This document shows, piece after piece, positions 28,164 through 37,130 of a stretch of DNA of 64,000 nt. The DNA is taken from assembly GCA_021737405.1 (NCBI GenBank), contig JAIPEG010000001.1, positions 62,001-126,000 on the forward strand, given 5' to 3'. Made by a program: the position numbers and the translations under genes. Source of the DNA: Bacteriovoracaceae bacterium. GTDB lineage: Bacteria > Bdellovibrionota > Bacteriovoracia > Bacteriovoracales > Bacteriovoracaceae. A model generated the notes under the pieces. It was not told where the DNA came from, searched no databases, and worked only from the letters and a program-made list of their open reading frames with translations. Numbering within the stretch: the stretch's first letter is position 1; every line of letters starts with the position of its first letter.

Positions 28164-29080
28164 AGATCAGTGTAACGCTGACGACATTCCTGAGTACAAC
28201 AACCAAGAGCACCGATATGCTTAAAGAATTCCAAGCGATCCCGAGTATTAGCTGAACAATGTCTATTAGAGCCCCAAGCACTTGTGCGACCCCAATCTGT
28301 AAAACCTTTTTCACGGTAGAGAGTCATCGCGCACTTTGCATTATCTAATATTACGGCCTCATCGTGATAAGCAGAGTTTTGTTTGATCTCTGCTCCATTT
28401 GCATCCCTAACAACGGCGCGACTTGGGTAACAGACCCCATTTCGTCTCAAGGTAACCGTCCGACCATCCACAAAGGCCCTGGTGCCGGCCTTTTGATTAT
28501 GCATAGGATGAATGCCCCAAGGCCCTCTTCCCCCTTGACCAATATTCTCTCTCCCAAATACGGACTCAGAATTAGAGATACAAAGGAAGTGATGAAGAAC
28601 ATCTTGGCTATTTTCAATCCCAATACTATTAAAATTCTGCTTCTTCACAGGTAGATCACAAACTCCCGCCTCTTGAAGCGCACGCGCAAGTTTAATCACT
28701 CTTTGAATGGTGGCATCATTAGTACGAAGCCGATTAAATTCATTCGTTCTATAATAGACCCTTTCAAAACAGGCCAGCATCTCTCCATTAGGCCCCTCTC
28801 CCATCATTTTAAGTAGTTCCTCTGGTGTCACAAGCCGAGAGAATTCCTCTTTAGTGATGAACCTCACCCCAGTCTCTTCAAGCCCAAGCTGCGCCTCATG
28901 ACTTAAGAGTGGATCAACCCTTTGAACAAAGGTCGTCCCCTTTTGATTTTCTTTACAATAGAAAACATTCGACTCCTCCGACTCGTCATCAATATAACAA
29001 AACCCATCAATCTCCTCGGCCGCATATAGGCCACAAGAAAAGGAGAAACAAATCAAAATAAGGAAGAGATAGTTTTTCAT
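28160..29080 (-). CDS. Secreted Cys-rich lysozyme-fold protein (lytic transglycosylase-like)
   Basis: A 306-residue protein with a signal peptide ending near LYA-AEE. The mature chain has about ten cysteines, suggesting disulfides. Residues 165-200 (CISNSESVFGRENIGQGG, then GPWGIHP) resemble the catalytic and substrate-binding motif of SLT-type lytic transglycosylases (ESxxxxxA...GxxGLMQ), with E172 as the candidate acid. The later DNAKCAMTLYREKGFTDWG resembles the A..YL..R...W helix of the same fold. I infer a periplasmic peptidoglycan-cleaving enzyme. The match is by motif only. It converges on the amidoligase-like gene with a 4-bp overlap. Confidence 0.65.
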   Translation of the reverse strand: MKNYLFLILICFSFSCGLYAAEEIDGFCYIDDESEESNVFYCKENQKGTTFVQRVDPLLSHEAQLGLEETGVRFITKEEFSRLVTPEELLKMMGEGPNGEMLACFERVYYRTNEFNRLRTNDATIQRVIKLARALQEAGVCDLPVKKQNFNSIGIENSQDVLHHFLCISNSESVFGRENIGQGGRGPWGIHPMHNQKAGTRAFVDGRTVTLRRNGVCYPSRAVVRDANGAEIKQNSAYHDEAVILDNAKCAMTLYREKGFTDWGRTSAWGSNRHCSANTRDRLEFFKHIGALGCCTQECRQRYTDL

Positions 29081-29172
29081 AGAAAATATTTCGGCTTTTC
29101 TTATTCAAAACTAAAGCTTCAAGAATAATTTTAAATACTTACAAAGAAATTCATAACAAAAAATTATTGTAT

Positions 29173-29195
29173 AAAAAACCCCCAAAATTTGGGGG
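29173..29195 (-). terminator. Intrinsic terminator of outer-membrane protein gene 1
   Basis: On the minus strand a CCCCCAAA/TTTGGGGG hairpin runs into TTTTTT. It lies 33 bases after the stop of the barrel gene. Confidence 0.85.
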
Positions 29196-29227
29196 CCCTT
29201 TCATTTATCAATTTTTTAAAACTCAGA

Positions 29228-30478
29228 TTAGAAACTGTAAACCATACCAACTCGTGCCATTAAACGATCAAGGTCAAGAGAGCCTTTTTCTGTACCAGCA
29301 GCATTAATTGTACCGTTGTTGCTACCTAAACCAATCAGGCCATCGATACGTACTTTTCCTAAATTCAAAGAAGCTCCGGCGCGTACATCAGTTGTATTAT
29401 CAAAAGTAACCTCTTTACCACTAGTATCTGTGCCAAACTCAGCATTAGCAAGACCACGGGCCAAAGCATTTAGAGAACTATAGTTATTATTCTCTCTATA
29501 TCCCCAAAGTTTTTGAGTAACACTACCTCTTAACGTCAACCATGAGTTTAAGTTATATTCATAGCCAACCATAAGTGGAATAAAAACATTTTTTGCTGAA
29601 GCTTTCGTGGCAAATTTCACCTCAATTTCCTTGTGACGATATTCGACAGAAGAGAAAAAGTTACCATTTCCAGCTTTCATCTGATGGCCATAGCCTAAAG
29701 CATAGGTAGTAAATCCACCTTCTACTGATGAAGGAGTAGTTGAAGTACTTTTTTGATCCCAATCAAACTTCTTTAAAAAACCGTAAGCTTTTCCATTTTC
29801 ATTAACATGATAACCGCCACCAACATGAAAGCCCAAACTTCCATCAAATTCATCAGAAACTGCGGAACTAACTCTTTCAACCTTTGTTCCCGTAGAAATA
29901 TTTAAAAGAGCATCCCATTTTTCATTTTTTAAACCAAACTTAACAGCATGGGCAGTATCCTTTCCTCTAGCAGTTGCAGTGTGATACTTATCACTTGCAT
30001 AAACAACAGAAGCACCCCAATTCGCGAAGCTAGCCTTCCCCCCAACAAAAGCCTCTATTTGGTTATCAGCCCCAGATAAAGCAGTCGTTTCTGCTCCAGT
30101 AGGTATGGCAGCAGAGGAAGTTCCTACAACTCTAAGCAATGAAGAGGTATTTGATTCATTTCCAACATAAATACCGTAAGTCATTTCACCAATTTTGCGG
30201 ATAACGCCACCTTTGGCCTTAGGAGCTTCATCGGCGTCTGTACGAGTTTGAGTATTGGCTCCAAGAATCTTACCTGAACCACCCAATTCAATAATAACCG
30301 AATCAGCATAATCATTTACGTTGGCAACGTTTAAAAATATATTTCGATCATCTTCAATAAAATAAGAACCTTCATTATCGGTTTCATCCATTCCTAAGGC
30401 TTTCAATCTAGCAACAGTAGCGCTTACAGAAACCATTGATGTGGCAAGTAATAATGCCATCAATCCCTTAAATCTCAT
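29228..30478 (-). CDS. Outer-membrane beta-barrel protein (paralogue 1)
   Basis: A 416-residue protein with an Ala-rich signal peptide (LLATSMVSVSATVA). Alternating hydrophobic strands follow, and the protein ends in VGMVYSF, the terminal Phe typical of BAM-inserted barrels. It shares with the downstream-numbered paralogue an N-terminal motif (ALGMDETDNEGSYFIEDDRN versus a similar DDTRNVF) and the C-terminal SLDLDRLM segment. This ALG...D.RN pattern occurs in outer-membrane proteins of several gram-negative groups. It has its own terminator, so it is probably a separate transcript. A TTGACG-N17-GACAAT promoter-like element lies at roughly 30515-30560. Substrate or pore function is unknown. 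Confidence 0.85.
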   Translation of the reverse strand: MRFKGLMALLLATSMVSVSATVARLKALGMDETDNEGSYFIEDDRNIFLNVANVNDYADSVIIELGGSGKILGANTQTRTDADEAPKAKGGVIRKIGEMTYGIYVGNESNTSSLLRVVGTSSAAIPTGAETTALSGADNQIEAFVGGKASFANWGASVVYASDKYHTATARGKDTAHAVKFGLKNEKWDALLNISTGTKVERVSSAVSDEFDGSLGFHVGGGYHVNENGKAYGFLKKFDWDQKSTSTTPSSVEGGFTTYALGYGHQMKAGNGNFFSSVEYRHKEIEVKFATKASAKNVFIPLMVGYEYNLNSWLTLRGSVTQKLWGYRENNNYSSLNALARGLANAEFGTDTSGKEVTFDNTTDVRAGASLNLGKVRIDGLIGLGSNNGTINAAGTEKGSLDLDRLMARVGMVYSF

Positions 30479-30586
30479 ACTCTCTCCCTTTTCCTTGGTA
30501 GGTAAAATTTTAATTATCTATTTCTATTGTCAACATAAGTGCTTTTCTCGTCAATAAAGATCGAAGGTTTAACGACTGCTTTGGAC

Positions 30587-30612
30587 AAAAAAAAGCCCCA
30601 CATAAGTGGGGC
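30587..30612 (-). terminator. Intrinsic terminator of outer-membrane protein gene 2
   Basis: On the minus strand GCCCCACTTATGTGGGGC forms a six-base stem and runs into eight T residues. It lies 27 bases after the stop of the second barrel gene. Confidence 0.9.
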
Positions 30613-30638
30613 CAATTTCATTCATTTAAAAATTTAAA

Positions 30639-31826
30639 TTAGAACCAGTAGTGTACCGCAACTTGAGTCATTAAACGGTCAAGATCAAGAGCACCTGATT
30701 TTGTCCCTGACGCTGCACCAGTAGTACCGTTAGTACCGATTGTACCGTCAATCATTAACTTGCCAAAGTTAAGGGTTGCACCAGCGTTAACATTAGTAGT
30801 GTTATCTCTTGTTCCACTTAGCTCAGCAGCTGAACCAGCTTTAGTTTTCTGAGAATTAACAACTATGTTTTGACCAATAGATCCTCTAAGCGTCAACCAA
30901 GAAGTTGCATCTGTTTCAAATCCAACTGTAAGAGGAAGTTCAGAACGAGAAGCTTCTAAATTATTCGTTGCAGTTGTTCCGTCTTTGTCTTCTGCATCAG
31001 TCATTCTGAAACCAAAGTCAGTAAACATTCTTGAGGTAGAAGAAACTTCTTTTATATAACCCGCACCAATATTAAGCACTGTCTGATCAGTTGTGTTAGC
31101 AGCAGCAGTTGCATTTGTATATTTAGCACCTTGCTTTTTATAGTCAACATAGAACGTAAAATCCATCCAGTTATAACCAACACCAATGTTCATTGATCCA
31201 TCATCTTCAAATTTATCAGCGTTGTTATCACCAACTTTATGCTCATCATTAAGTACATAATTTACGTAAGCGTTTAGGTCACCCATAACCATACCTAAGC
31301 CGAGTTCAAGAGTAGATTGCTCTTTCTTTGAAGAACCAGCAACTTGTTCCTGACTACCATTAGCGTAGTGAAGACGACCACCCCACTCAACACCTGCATC
31401 TCCACCGAAGAAAAGATCTAGATCATTTGAGCGACCTTTAAAACCAGTCTCGCCAAAAACTGGACCAGTTGTAGTTCCAGCAAGTGAATCAGCATAACCA
31501 GCAAGAGCAGTATCGCCACCCTGATCAGTTATGTCAGAACCTAAGTATAAACCATAGTTAAAACTACCAGCGCTTCTAAAGAATCCACCTTCAGCTTTTG
31601 GAGTTGAAGCACCACCAGCGGCAGTTGCATCGCCCCATTCAGTTACTACATAGTTATTTGTTTTGTTGATACGAGCAGCGTTTCGGAAAACGTTACGAGT
31701 ATCATCGATGTAAAATGAACCGCGATCTTGATCTTGCCCAAGAGCATTCATTCTAGCTTTTGTAGCGTAAACACTACCTGTCGCAAGTGTCGCAATAGTT
31801 GCGAGTACAATTTGCTTTTTCATCAA
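30639..31826 (-). CDS. Outer-membrane beta-barrel protein (paralogue 2)
   Basis: A 395-residue protein with signal IVLATIATLATGSVYA. Its mature start (KARMNALGQDQDRGSFYIDD) is similar to its neighbour's. Strand-rich sequence with many Gly/Asn/Asp turns ends in VAVHYWF, giving a terminal Phe. The penultimate motif GALDLDRLMTQV is shared with paralogue 1. An AGGAGA site precedes the ATG. The AT-rich 170-bp upstream gap, a strong ribosome site and an own terminator suggest high expression, as expected for a major porin-like protein. That is inference. Tandem paralogues could give surface variation. Confidence 0.87.
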   Translation of the reverse strand: MMKKQIVLATIATLATGSVYATKARMNALGQDQDRGSFYIDDTRNVFRNAARINKTNNYVVTEWGDATAAGGASTPKAEGGFFRSAGSFNYGLYLGSDITDQGGDTALAGYADSLAGTTTGPVFGETGFKGRSNDLDLFFGGDAGVEWGGRLHYANGSQEQVAGSSKKEQSTLELGLGMVMGDLNAYVNYVLNDEHKVGDNNADKFEDDGSMNIGVGYNWMDFTFYVDYKKQGAKYTNATAAANTTDQTVLNIGAGYIKEVSSTSRMFTDFGFRMTDAEDKDGTTATNNLEASRSELPLTVGFETDATSWLTLRGSIGQNIVVNSQKTKAGSAAELSGTRDNTTNVNAGATLNFGKLMIDGTIGTNGTTGAASGTKSGALDLDRLMTQVAVHYWF

Positions 31827-31999
31827 TCTTCTCCTTGAAAAAGATGATTACATTAGTCTTTAACGTAATCTGTTTCTTCGTTATTAATAAAAAATTAAAA
31901 TAACTATAATATCAATATTCAAATTTTCAGCCCGTCCGACATAAAAGTCAACTACTTGAAAGGATTTGGTCAGAAAAAAAACAGAGAGGGGATCTAGGT

Positions 32000-33148
32000 T
32001 TAGCTTAGTGAGCTAAGGATTTCCTGGTGGCGATAGGCCGCTCGAGAGAGAAAAGACACTTGCCCCTGGGAATCCTCGAAGCTCTCTTTTGACTCCTCAA
32101 AATTAACCATCGGTGCATTAAAACTGGCCATCGCTAAATTTTCCCAATCATTCTTCAGAGTTTTGAATAGAGAATCGTCAATTTTTAGACACGGTGAAGT
32201 TGGAGTGAGTTTTATGAATTCTTCTCCAATATCAGAGGCATTTTCACCAAATATTTTTTCTAAACTTTTCTTTAAAAGGCGGATTTTTTTGGAAATTTCG
32301 TCCTCATTTGTGGAGTTCATATCCATAAAAGTTACAAACTCTCCTCTTTGCCCTTCATTTTCAAGCTCTTTAAACTCTCCTACGAAGTGTCCCCACTCGT
32401 GCGTATAAGAGAGAGGAATGAAGAGAGTTTGCTTTTTAGCGGTTACTTTCTTTTTAAATTCAATTTGAACGTAGAGTGCAGAAGGAGCAGTGGCCTCCTC
32501 ACAGAAAGTAATGAATTCATTCGTTAGTTGGTTCTTATTTTCATAAGTATCAAGAAAACTCTGCGGACCGCCTCCCCAATAAAGGTGAGCACACTTTAAT
32601 ATATCATTGTTACTAAGTTCAATTTGAAAGTTTGCAGGCTCCGCAAGGTCCTCTGGCACAGTCTTTAAGATGCCCTTGACTCCGACATCCATACGGTTTT
32701 TTTCAAGCTCAACGTAAAGGTCTTCTTCTTTTAGAAAAGGAAAGAGCGCAAAAATATCAAAGTCAGCTCTCTTATAGGTAAAGAATTCTTCGTTCCAAAG
32801 AAGCTTTTCAGACTTTGCTCTTCCCCCAAACTTTCGCCACTTTAATTCTTTAAAGAACTCAGAAGGGGCTTCAATTTCACGGGTTTCAATATCAGGAAAG
32901 ACTCTTTTAAAATTTTCAATATTGGCCTCACCCCTCAAGGTGTTAGGCCCTAGTGGTAGGAGGTCCCTCTTTGTCACAGGTCTAGGGCACACCCAGCCCA
33001 CTTGCTCGGCCCCAAAGGCTTTTTTAAGCTCAAGATAGAGCGCCACACTAAAGAGATCGTCCCCTACAACAACATGAGGGCGATAAATGGTTTTAACATC
33101 ATTATTTTCTACTTTTTTAAGACTTAGAAGATTAAAACCAGAGCTCAT
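32000..33148 (-). CDS. Unknown protein with a Rossmann-like N-terminus
   Basis: A 382-residue protein that I do not recognise. The N-terminal segment RPHVVVGDDLFSVALYLELK resembles a dinucleotide-binding beta-alpha unit, but the glycine pattern is degenerate. YWGGGPQSFL near residue 190 could be a second nucleotide-contact loop, as in degenerate FAD-dependent amine-oxidase-like proteins. It has no signal peptide or membrane segment, so it is cytosolic. It has no clear ribosome site. It lies alone between the barrel genes and the mltD-type gene. I would call it a possible diverged flavoprotein at low confidence. Confidence 0.6.
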   Translation of the reverse strand: MSSGFNLLSLKKVENNDVKTIYRPHVVVGDDLFSVALYLELKKAFGAEQVGWVCPRPVTKRDLLPLGPNTLRGEANIENFKRVFPDIETREIEAPSEFFKELKWRKFGGRAKSEKLLWNEEFFTYKRADFDIFALFPFLKEEDLYVELEKNRMDVGVKGILKTVPEDLAEPANFQIELSNNDILKCAHLYWGGGPQSFLDTYENKNQLTNEFITFCEEATAPSALYVQIEFKKKVTAKKQTLFIPLSYTHEWGHFVGEFKELENEGQRGEFVTFMDMNSTNEDEISKKIRLLKKSLEKIFGENASDIGEEFIKLTPTSPCLKIDDSLFKTLKNDWENLAMASFNAPMVNFEESKESFEDSQGQVSFLSRAAYRHQEILSSLS

Positions 33149-33258
33149 AAAGGCCAGACTCCCGATATAGTGTGTGTCGAGCCATTTTAGCGCGGTAAAA
33201 TCCTTGATGGCAAGGATGGACGAGAAAAGTCAGGTATCCCCTACAGAAAATTAGGGTC

Positions 33259-34767
33259 TTACTTAACTGCTAGGGTGTCACCAGCACGAATTCTGCGATT
33301 TTTTAAGATGTGGTAATTTGAAACAATGAGCGTATCAAGACTTGTTCCCGTACGACGAGAAACAGTCCAAAGAGAATCGCCTTTTCTCACCTTATAGTAC
33401 TCTGAAGGCGAAGCAATTTTACGCCCTCGACTTAAGGCCCTTTTTATTCGCGTAGACCAGGCCCTTCTCAAACGAACAGTCTTTCTAGGTCTCTCATAAA
33501 GATCGGCATACATATTGTCTTTAATGTCTTGGCCTTCTTTAAAAGGAAGTAAAATTCTCTCGCCTCGATCTAAAGACTTTTGCTCTGTAACGTTATTGAG
33601 CCATGAGAGAACTTTGTTATCTTTAATTTTGAATTTACGAGCAACGTCCTTTAGATTGCTACGTCTTCCCTTCACTGTATAAGTCATAAAATCACTTGCA
33701 ACCAATCTCTCCGGACTACCAGAGCAACAACTTGCAAACTCTCTTTTCTTACCAACAGGAAGTCTCAACTGATAGTTTCCAACAGGAGGAGTAAACCATC
33801 GAAGGATTTCAGGATTTAGGCGCTGAAGTTCTTCAAATTCAACATTTAGTTCTTGGGCCACCTTAAAGAGATCGGTTGCCGGACCTACTTGAACTTCTTG
33901 AAAGTCTAGAGGCTCATGAAAGTCGATATCTTCAAAACCAAAGGTCTTTAAATTTTTTCCAATGATTGCGAGGGCCATAATTTTTGGAACATAATTCTTT
34001 GTTTCATGCTTTAGGTAACGCCCTTTACTGATGCGCCAAAAGTTTTCCGTCTTATAACGACGAATGGCGCGACTCATTTTACCTTCACCAGCATTATACG
34101 AAGCTGCAGCTAGCTCCCAAGAACCAAACTCATGAAAAAGTTTTGTCAAATAGCGTGAGGCCGCAATGGTAGCCTTTATAGGATCCCTTCTCTCATCAAC
34201 AAACCAATCGATTTGAAGACCAAAGCGTTTACCTGTGTAAGGCATGAATTGCCAAGGCCCAACTGCGCGCGCCCAAGACTTGGCCTTCGTTTGAAAACCA
34301 CTCTCAGCCATTGCAAGAAAAATCAAATCCCTTGGAAGACCATGCTCTTCTAAGATTTTACCAAGAATCGGTGCATAACGACCGGCCCTTGCACCGTAAC
34401 GCTCAAAAAAGCCGCGACCACGATTAAGAAAATAATCGATCCATTTTTTAACGGCCTTGTTATAAACAACGGGAATATCAAAGTAATAATTTTCTAACCC
34501 TAAATGTTCTGCGCCATAAAGAAAATAAGTTTTATTCGTGTGCTCATTTGGGTTTTCAATTGAAGCAGAACCAGCAATTGAAGAATTATCATTATTCTCT
34601 TCAGCCTCTCTAGCTGCAGCGATCGCCTTTTGTCTTAGCTCAGAGGAGACAACAATTTCCTCATTAGATTTTTCAGGGGCTTCACTCTTTTGCGCAGTTT
34701 GCTTGGTCGCACAAGAGCTAAGGATTAAGGAAAGGACGGCAATAATAACAATGGGTGAGTACTTCAC
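33259..34767 (-). CDS. MltD-type lytic transglycosylase lipoprotein with LysM domains
   Basis: A 502-residue lipoprotein (VLSLILSSC) that cleaves peptidoglycan glycan strands. The SLT domain has the catalytic Glu in AMAESGFQTKAKSWARAVGP, then WQFMPYTGKRFGL and AAASYNAGEGKMSRAI. LysM-type wall-binding segments follow: VGPATDLFKVAQELNVEFEE, MTYTVKGRRSNLKDVARKFK, and a final YKVRKGDSLWTVSRRTGTSL. The start is GTG at 34767, with AGGAG nine bases upstream. An upstream TTG or ATG-like extension to 34812 lacks that support and would disrupt the signal peptide. It probably acts at the outer membrane on the cell's own or a prey wall; which cannot be told. Confidence 0.92.
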   Translation of the reverse strand: MKYSPIVIIAVLSLILSSCATKQTAQKSEAPEKSNEEIVVSSELRQKAIAAAREAEENNDNSSIAGSASIENPNEHTNKTYFLYGAEHLGLENYYFDIPVVYNKAVKKWIDYFLNRGRGFFERYGARAGRYAPILGKILEEHGLPRDLIFLAMAESGFQTKAKSWARAVGPWQFMPYTGKRFGLQIDWFVDERRDPIKATIAASRYLTKLFHEFGSWELAAASYNAGEGKMSRAIRRYKTENFWRISKGRYLKHETKNYVPKIMALAIIGKNLKTFGFEDIDFHEPLDFQEVQVGPATDLFKVAQELNVEFEELQRLNPEILRWFTPPVGNYQLRLPVGKKREFASCCSGSPERLVASDFMTYTVKGRRSNLKDVARKFKIKDNKVLSWLNNVTEQKSLDRGERILLPFKEGQDIKDNMYADLYERPRKTVRLRRAWSTRIKRALSRGRKIASPSEYYKVRKGDSLWTVSRRTGTSLDTLIVSNYHILKNRRIRAGDTLAVK

Positions 34768-34867
34768 TAAATTAATCTCCTGATTAACCCAATTGACCAC
34801 AAAAAAACGCATACAATTGAGGAGTGTCTATCATCTCAACCACATGCGTCTGGGTCAACAATGCAAT

Positions 34868-34890
34868 AAGTATCCCCTATTGGGATACTT
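34868..34890. promoter_or_regulatory. 9-bp perfect inverted repeat upstream of the mltD-type gene
   Basis: AAGTATCCC and GGGATACTT are separated by CTATT. The site is about 100 bp before the GTG start of the MltD-type gene and 70 bp after the small secreted-protein gene. No T-run follows on either strand, which favours a regulator site over a terminator. A related TATCCCCTA appears at about 33234, past the same gene's 3' end. Confidence 0.35.
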
Positions 34891-34959
34891 AAGTCTTTAA
34901 AAATTGGCAATAATTTACGGCATTTTGACAGAAGTCAGGAGAAAATAAAGACTTCCCGA

Positions 34960-35307
34960 CTATTTTGATTCAGTACAGGCCTTTAGCTCAAGAGACTTAG
35001 CCTCTTTAAATTTTATCAGTAGTGAAGGTCCATCTGAAATACCTAAAGAAACGTTTGAGTTAAAGTTGATTTTTTCCTTTTCAAGAATAAAAGAGCCCGC
35101 ATCATCATCACCCTGACAATGAAGGGCCGCCCCTTTTTTTACACAAAAGAAAATATTCCCAATTTCAGAGTCAACTACAGACTCCAAAACCACGTGGCTT
35201 TTACTCTTTTTAAAAACTTTATAAAACTTGTCCTTATAAGAGAAACATTGCTCCTTGGCCGAGACACTAAGAGAAATCATTAGACTCAAAAATATTATTC
35301 TGTACAT
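34960..35307 (-). CDS. Small secreted protein of unknown function
   Basis: A 115-residue protein with signal peptide IIFLSLMISLSVSA and four cysteines in the mature part (C20, C54, C64, C111 approximately), suggesting two disulfides. Beta-rich composition. It overlaps the end of the L,D-transpeptidase-like gene by 13 bp, so it is co-translated and likely works in the same compartment. I recognise no family. Confidence 0.7.
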   Translation of the reverse strand: MYRIIFLSLMISLSVSAKEQCFSYKDKFYKVFKKSKSHVVLESVVDSEIGNIFFCVKKGAALHCQGDDDAGSFILEKEKINFNSNVSLGISDGPSLLIKFKEAKSLELKACTESK

Positions 35308-36470
35308 GTCTCAATCTCCTCCATGCCTTCTCGTCCCCAATTTAAAACTAAACTTGGTCCGCTATTAGCAAGTGCTTCAATCATATAGTAATTATTGGGA
35401 TCAACTGAAGGACAACCCCAAGAAGATCGATGCGGAGAGACATGCATATACTTGCCTGTCACCGACGCTAGATTGTTTGTATTTTGTAAACCAAAGAGAT
35501 GAATAGCTGTCGCCTGTCTCTCTCCTCCAGCACGAGCAACCTGAGAGGCCACCTGACGATATTGAGCAGTCTGGGTCGTGGTGTTGGTAAAATCAAAAGT
35601 TTCATTATGGGTGAAGAAAGCGCCCTTTACCGTTGTATGAAGTCCATCACCGTTTCGAAAACCATTTCGACCATTCCGACAGGTCCCTGTACCTAGATTG
35701 AAATAATCCTCTACGACAACGGCATCACTTCCCTGACATAAGTCAATATAGTACATGCGCCCGCGACAATTATCCCCACCACTTGAAGGGCTACGATCAT
35801 CAGTATCATTGATAACCATCTGGCATTTATTAGGAAGTCCATTGGCAAGAAGGTTATTTTCTAACCTGTCCCCTGTCATACCCATCATGGAAGGGTGACC
35901 AGAAGGTTTTAGGCCTTGAGTATCAAAGCACTTATTGGTTCTAAAAGATGTCGCATTTAGCTTCATGACTTTTAAAGCATAATTCAAAGCTTCCTCTGGA
36001 ATATTGCTCGCATAAAGCTGCTCACACTTTGCCTGCCAAGCAGCATCTGTCCCAGGGATCTGACAATCTTCCCTTACCGAAGCATTAATTGTCTCATCAC
36101 TTGGTGGTGGGGTTCTCTCAGTACTCGGTGGGCATTCACCTGCACTTAGTGAGTCTCCTGTCTGAGCAACTGCTTCAGCAGCGTTTGCAAAGTCATCAAG
36201 AAGAGTAGCGTAAACAAACCCATTATCAATATTTGATTTCGCAGAGACAAACTGCCCCTCTCTTTCAGACCCATCGGCATTAAAAACTCTAAGCCGATAA
36301 AACCAACTTCCCTCACCAACGATTTCAAATTGAAGGTTTTGCTCTGGAAGTATATCAAAAGTACGATTGCTTCTTTGATCAAGAAGAGATATCCCACGAT
36401 TTAGCTCATACCTCTGCTCTGCATAGAGATTAAGGGTATAGAAAATAAAAAAGATAAACAGAATTCTCAC
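35295..36470 (-). CDS. Exported L,D-transpeptidase-like protein (YkuD_2 type)
   Basis: A 391-residue protein with signal LFIFFIFYTLNLYA. A beta-rich N-terminal domain (about 25-90) is followed by a Ser/Pro linker and a catalytic-type domain from about 150. Near 365 lies KYMHVSPHRSSWGCPSVDP, in which H, S, G and C match the HxxxxSxGC catalytic motif of YkuD_2 domains (murein L,D-transpeptidase catalytic family). These form or edit 3-3 cross-links or attach groups to peptidoglycan. Bdellovibrio is known to use L,D-transpeptidases on prey walls; a similar role here is inference. It also contains several Cys and is translationally linked to a small secreted protein. Confidence 0.8.
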   Translation of the reverse strand: MRILFIFFIFYTLNLYAEQRYELNRGISLLDQRSNRTFDILPEQNLQFEIVGEGSWFYRLRVFNADGSEREGQFVSAKSNIDNGFVYATLLDDFANAAEAVAQTGDSLSAGECPPSTERTPPPSDETINASVREDCQIPGTDAAWQAKCEQLYASNIPEEALNYALKVMKLNATSFRTNKCFDTQGLKPSGHPSMMGMTGDRLENNLLANGLPNKCQMVINDTDDRSPSSGGDNCRGRMYYIDLCQGSDAVVVEDYFNLGTGTCRNGRNGFRNGDGLHTTVKGAFFTHNETFDFTNTTTQTAQYRQVASQVARAGGERQATAIHLFGLQNTNNLASVTGKYMHVSPHRSSWGCPSVDPNNYYMIEALANSGPSLVLNWGREGMEEIETCTE

Positions 36471-36611
36471 GACAACCTCAACTTTATCAACATTTAGCTA
36501 TTCGTAAATTCTAGGGGAAGGATTGGAATTAATTGATGAAAAAAAGTTTAACCGCAGTAATTACCAGTACTTTTCAAAAACTCTTCGGTGAAATTTTGAA
36601 ATTTTAGTGCC

Positions 36612-37130
36612 TCAATTTGTGGGCAATTTTAAATAATTTCTCAAGGCCTTCTTAGCACTCTCTTTATCTAGACCATTTTCCTCAGCAGTCTCAAAGGCCT
36701 TCGCAGGCGTTTGACTGTGGTCCTTACTAAAATGAGCGCCTACCCAAATCCCAACCCGATTGCCAGATGAGCAATGAACCAGTGTCTTACCTTTTTTACG
36801 ATTCTCAACAATGCTTCCCGTAACACCATCTACATAAGCATCATCAATTTTCATATCGAGAGGAAAGGGATGATGAGAGTAGATCATTCCGAGCTCTTTA
36901 ATCTTCCCTCTCTCTTCAAGCTCATTGTACTCAGTCTCTCGTCTAAGATTTACAATATGGGTGAACCCTTGCTCTTTTAATTTCTTAAAGTCTTCCATGC
37001 TTGGCTGACCTGAAAAATAAATATCTTTAAAATGATGGGCCTTTAAACTCTCACCAACGACAACAGATTTTTCGCTCACATGAGAGCAAGAAACAAAGAT
37101 AAACGTAAAGAAAAGTAAGTATTTCATCAT
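36612..37130 (-). CDS. Lipoprotein dual-specificity/tyrosine phosphatase-like protein
   Basis: A 172-residue protein with lipobox FVSC (C15). It has the Cx5R loop HCSSGNR at residues 119-125 and a DSP/PTPase-like layout, with YFSGQPSMEDFKKLKEQGFT at 38-57 and NLRRETEY at 61-68. That front part matches the DUF442 / beta-lactamase-hydrolase-like phosphatases. The conserved Cys and Arg suggest phosphoester hydrolysis on the periplasmic face. The ATG overlaps the symporter stop by 4 bp (ATGA), so they share a message. A possible Asp acid lies near D92 or D97. Confidence 0.8.
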   Translation of the reverse strand: MMKYLLFFTFIFVSCSHVSEKSVVVGESLKAHHFKDIYFSGQPSMEDFKKLKEQGFTHIVNLRRETEYNELEERGKIKELGMIYSHHPFPLDMKIDDAYVDGVTGSIVENRKKGKTLVHCSSGNRVGIWVGAHFSKDHSQTPAKAFETAEENGLDKESAKKALRNYLKLPTN

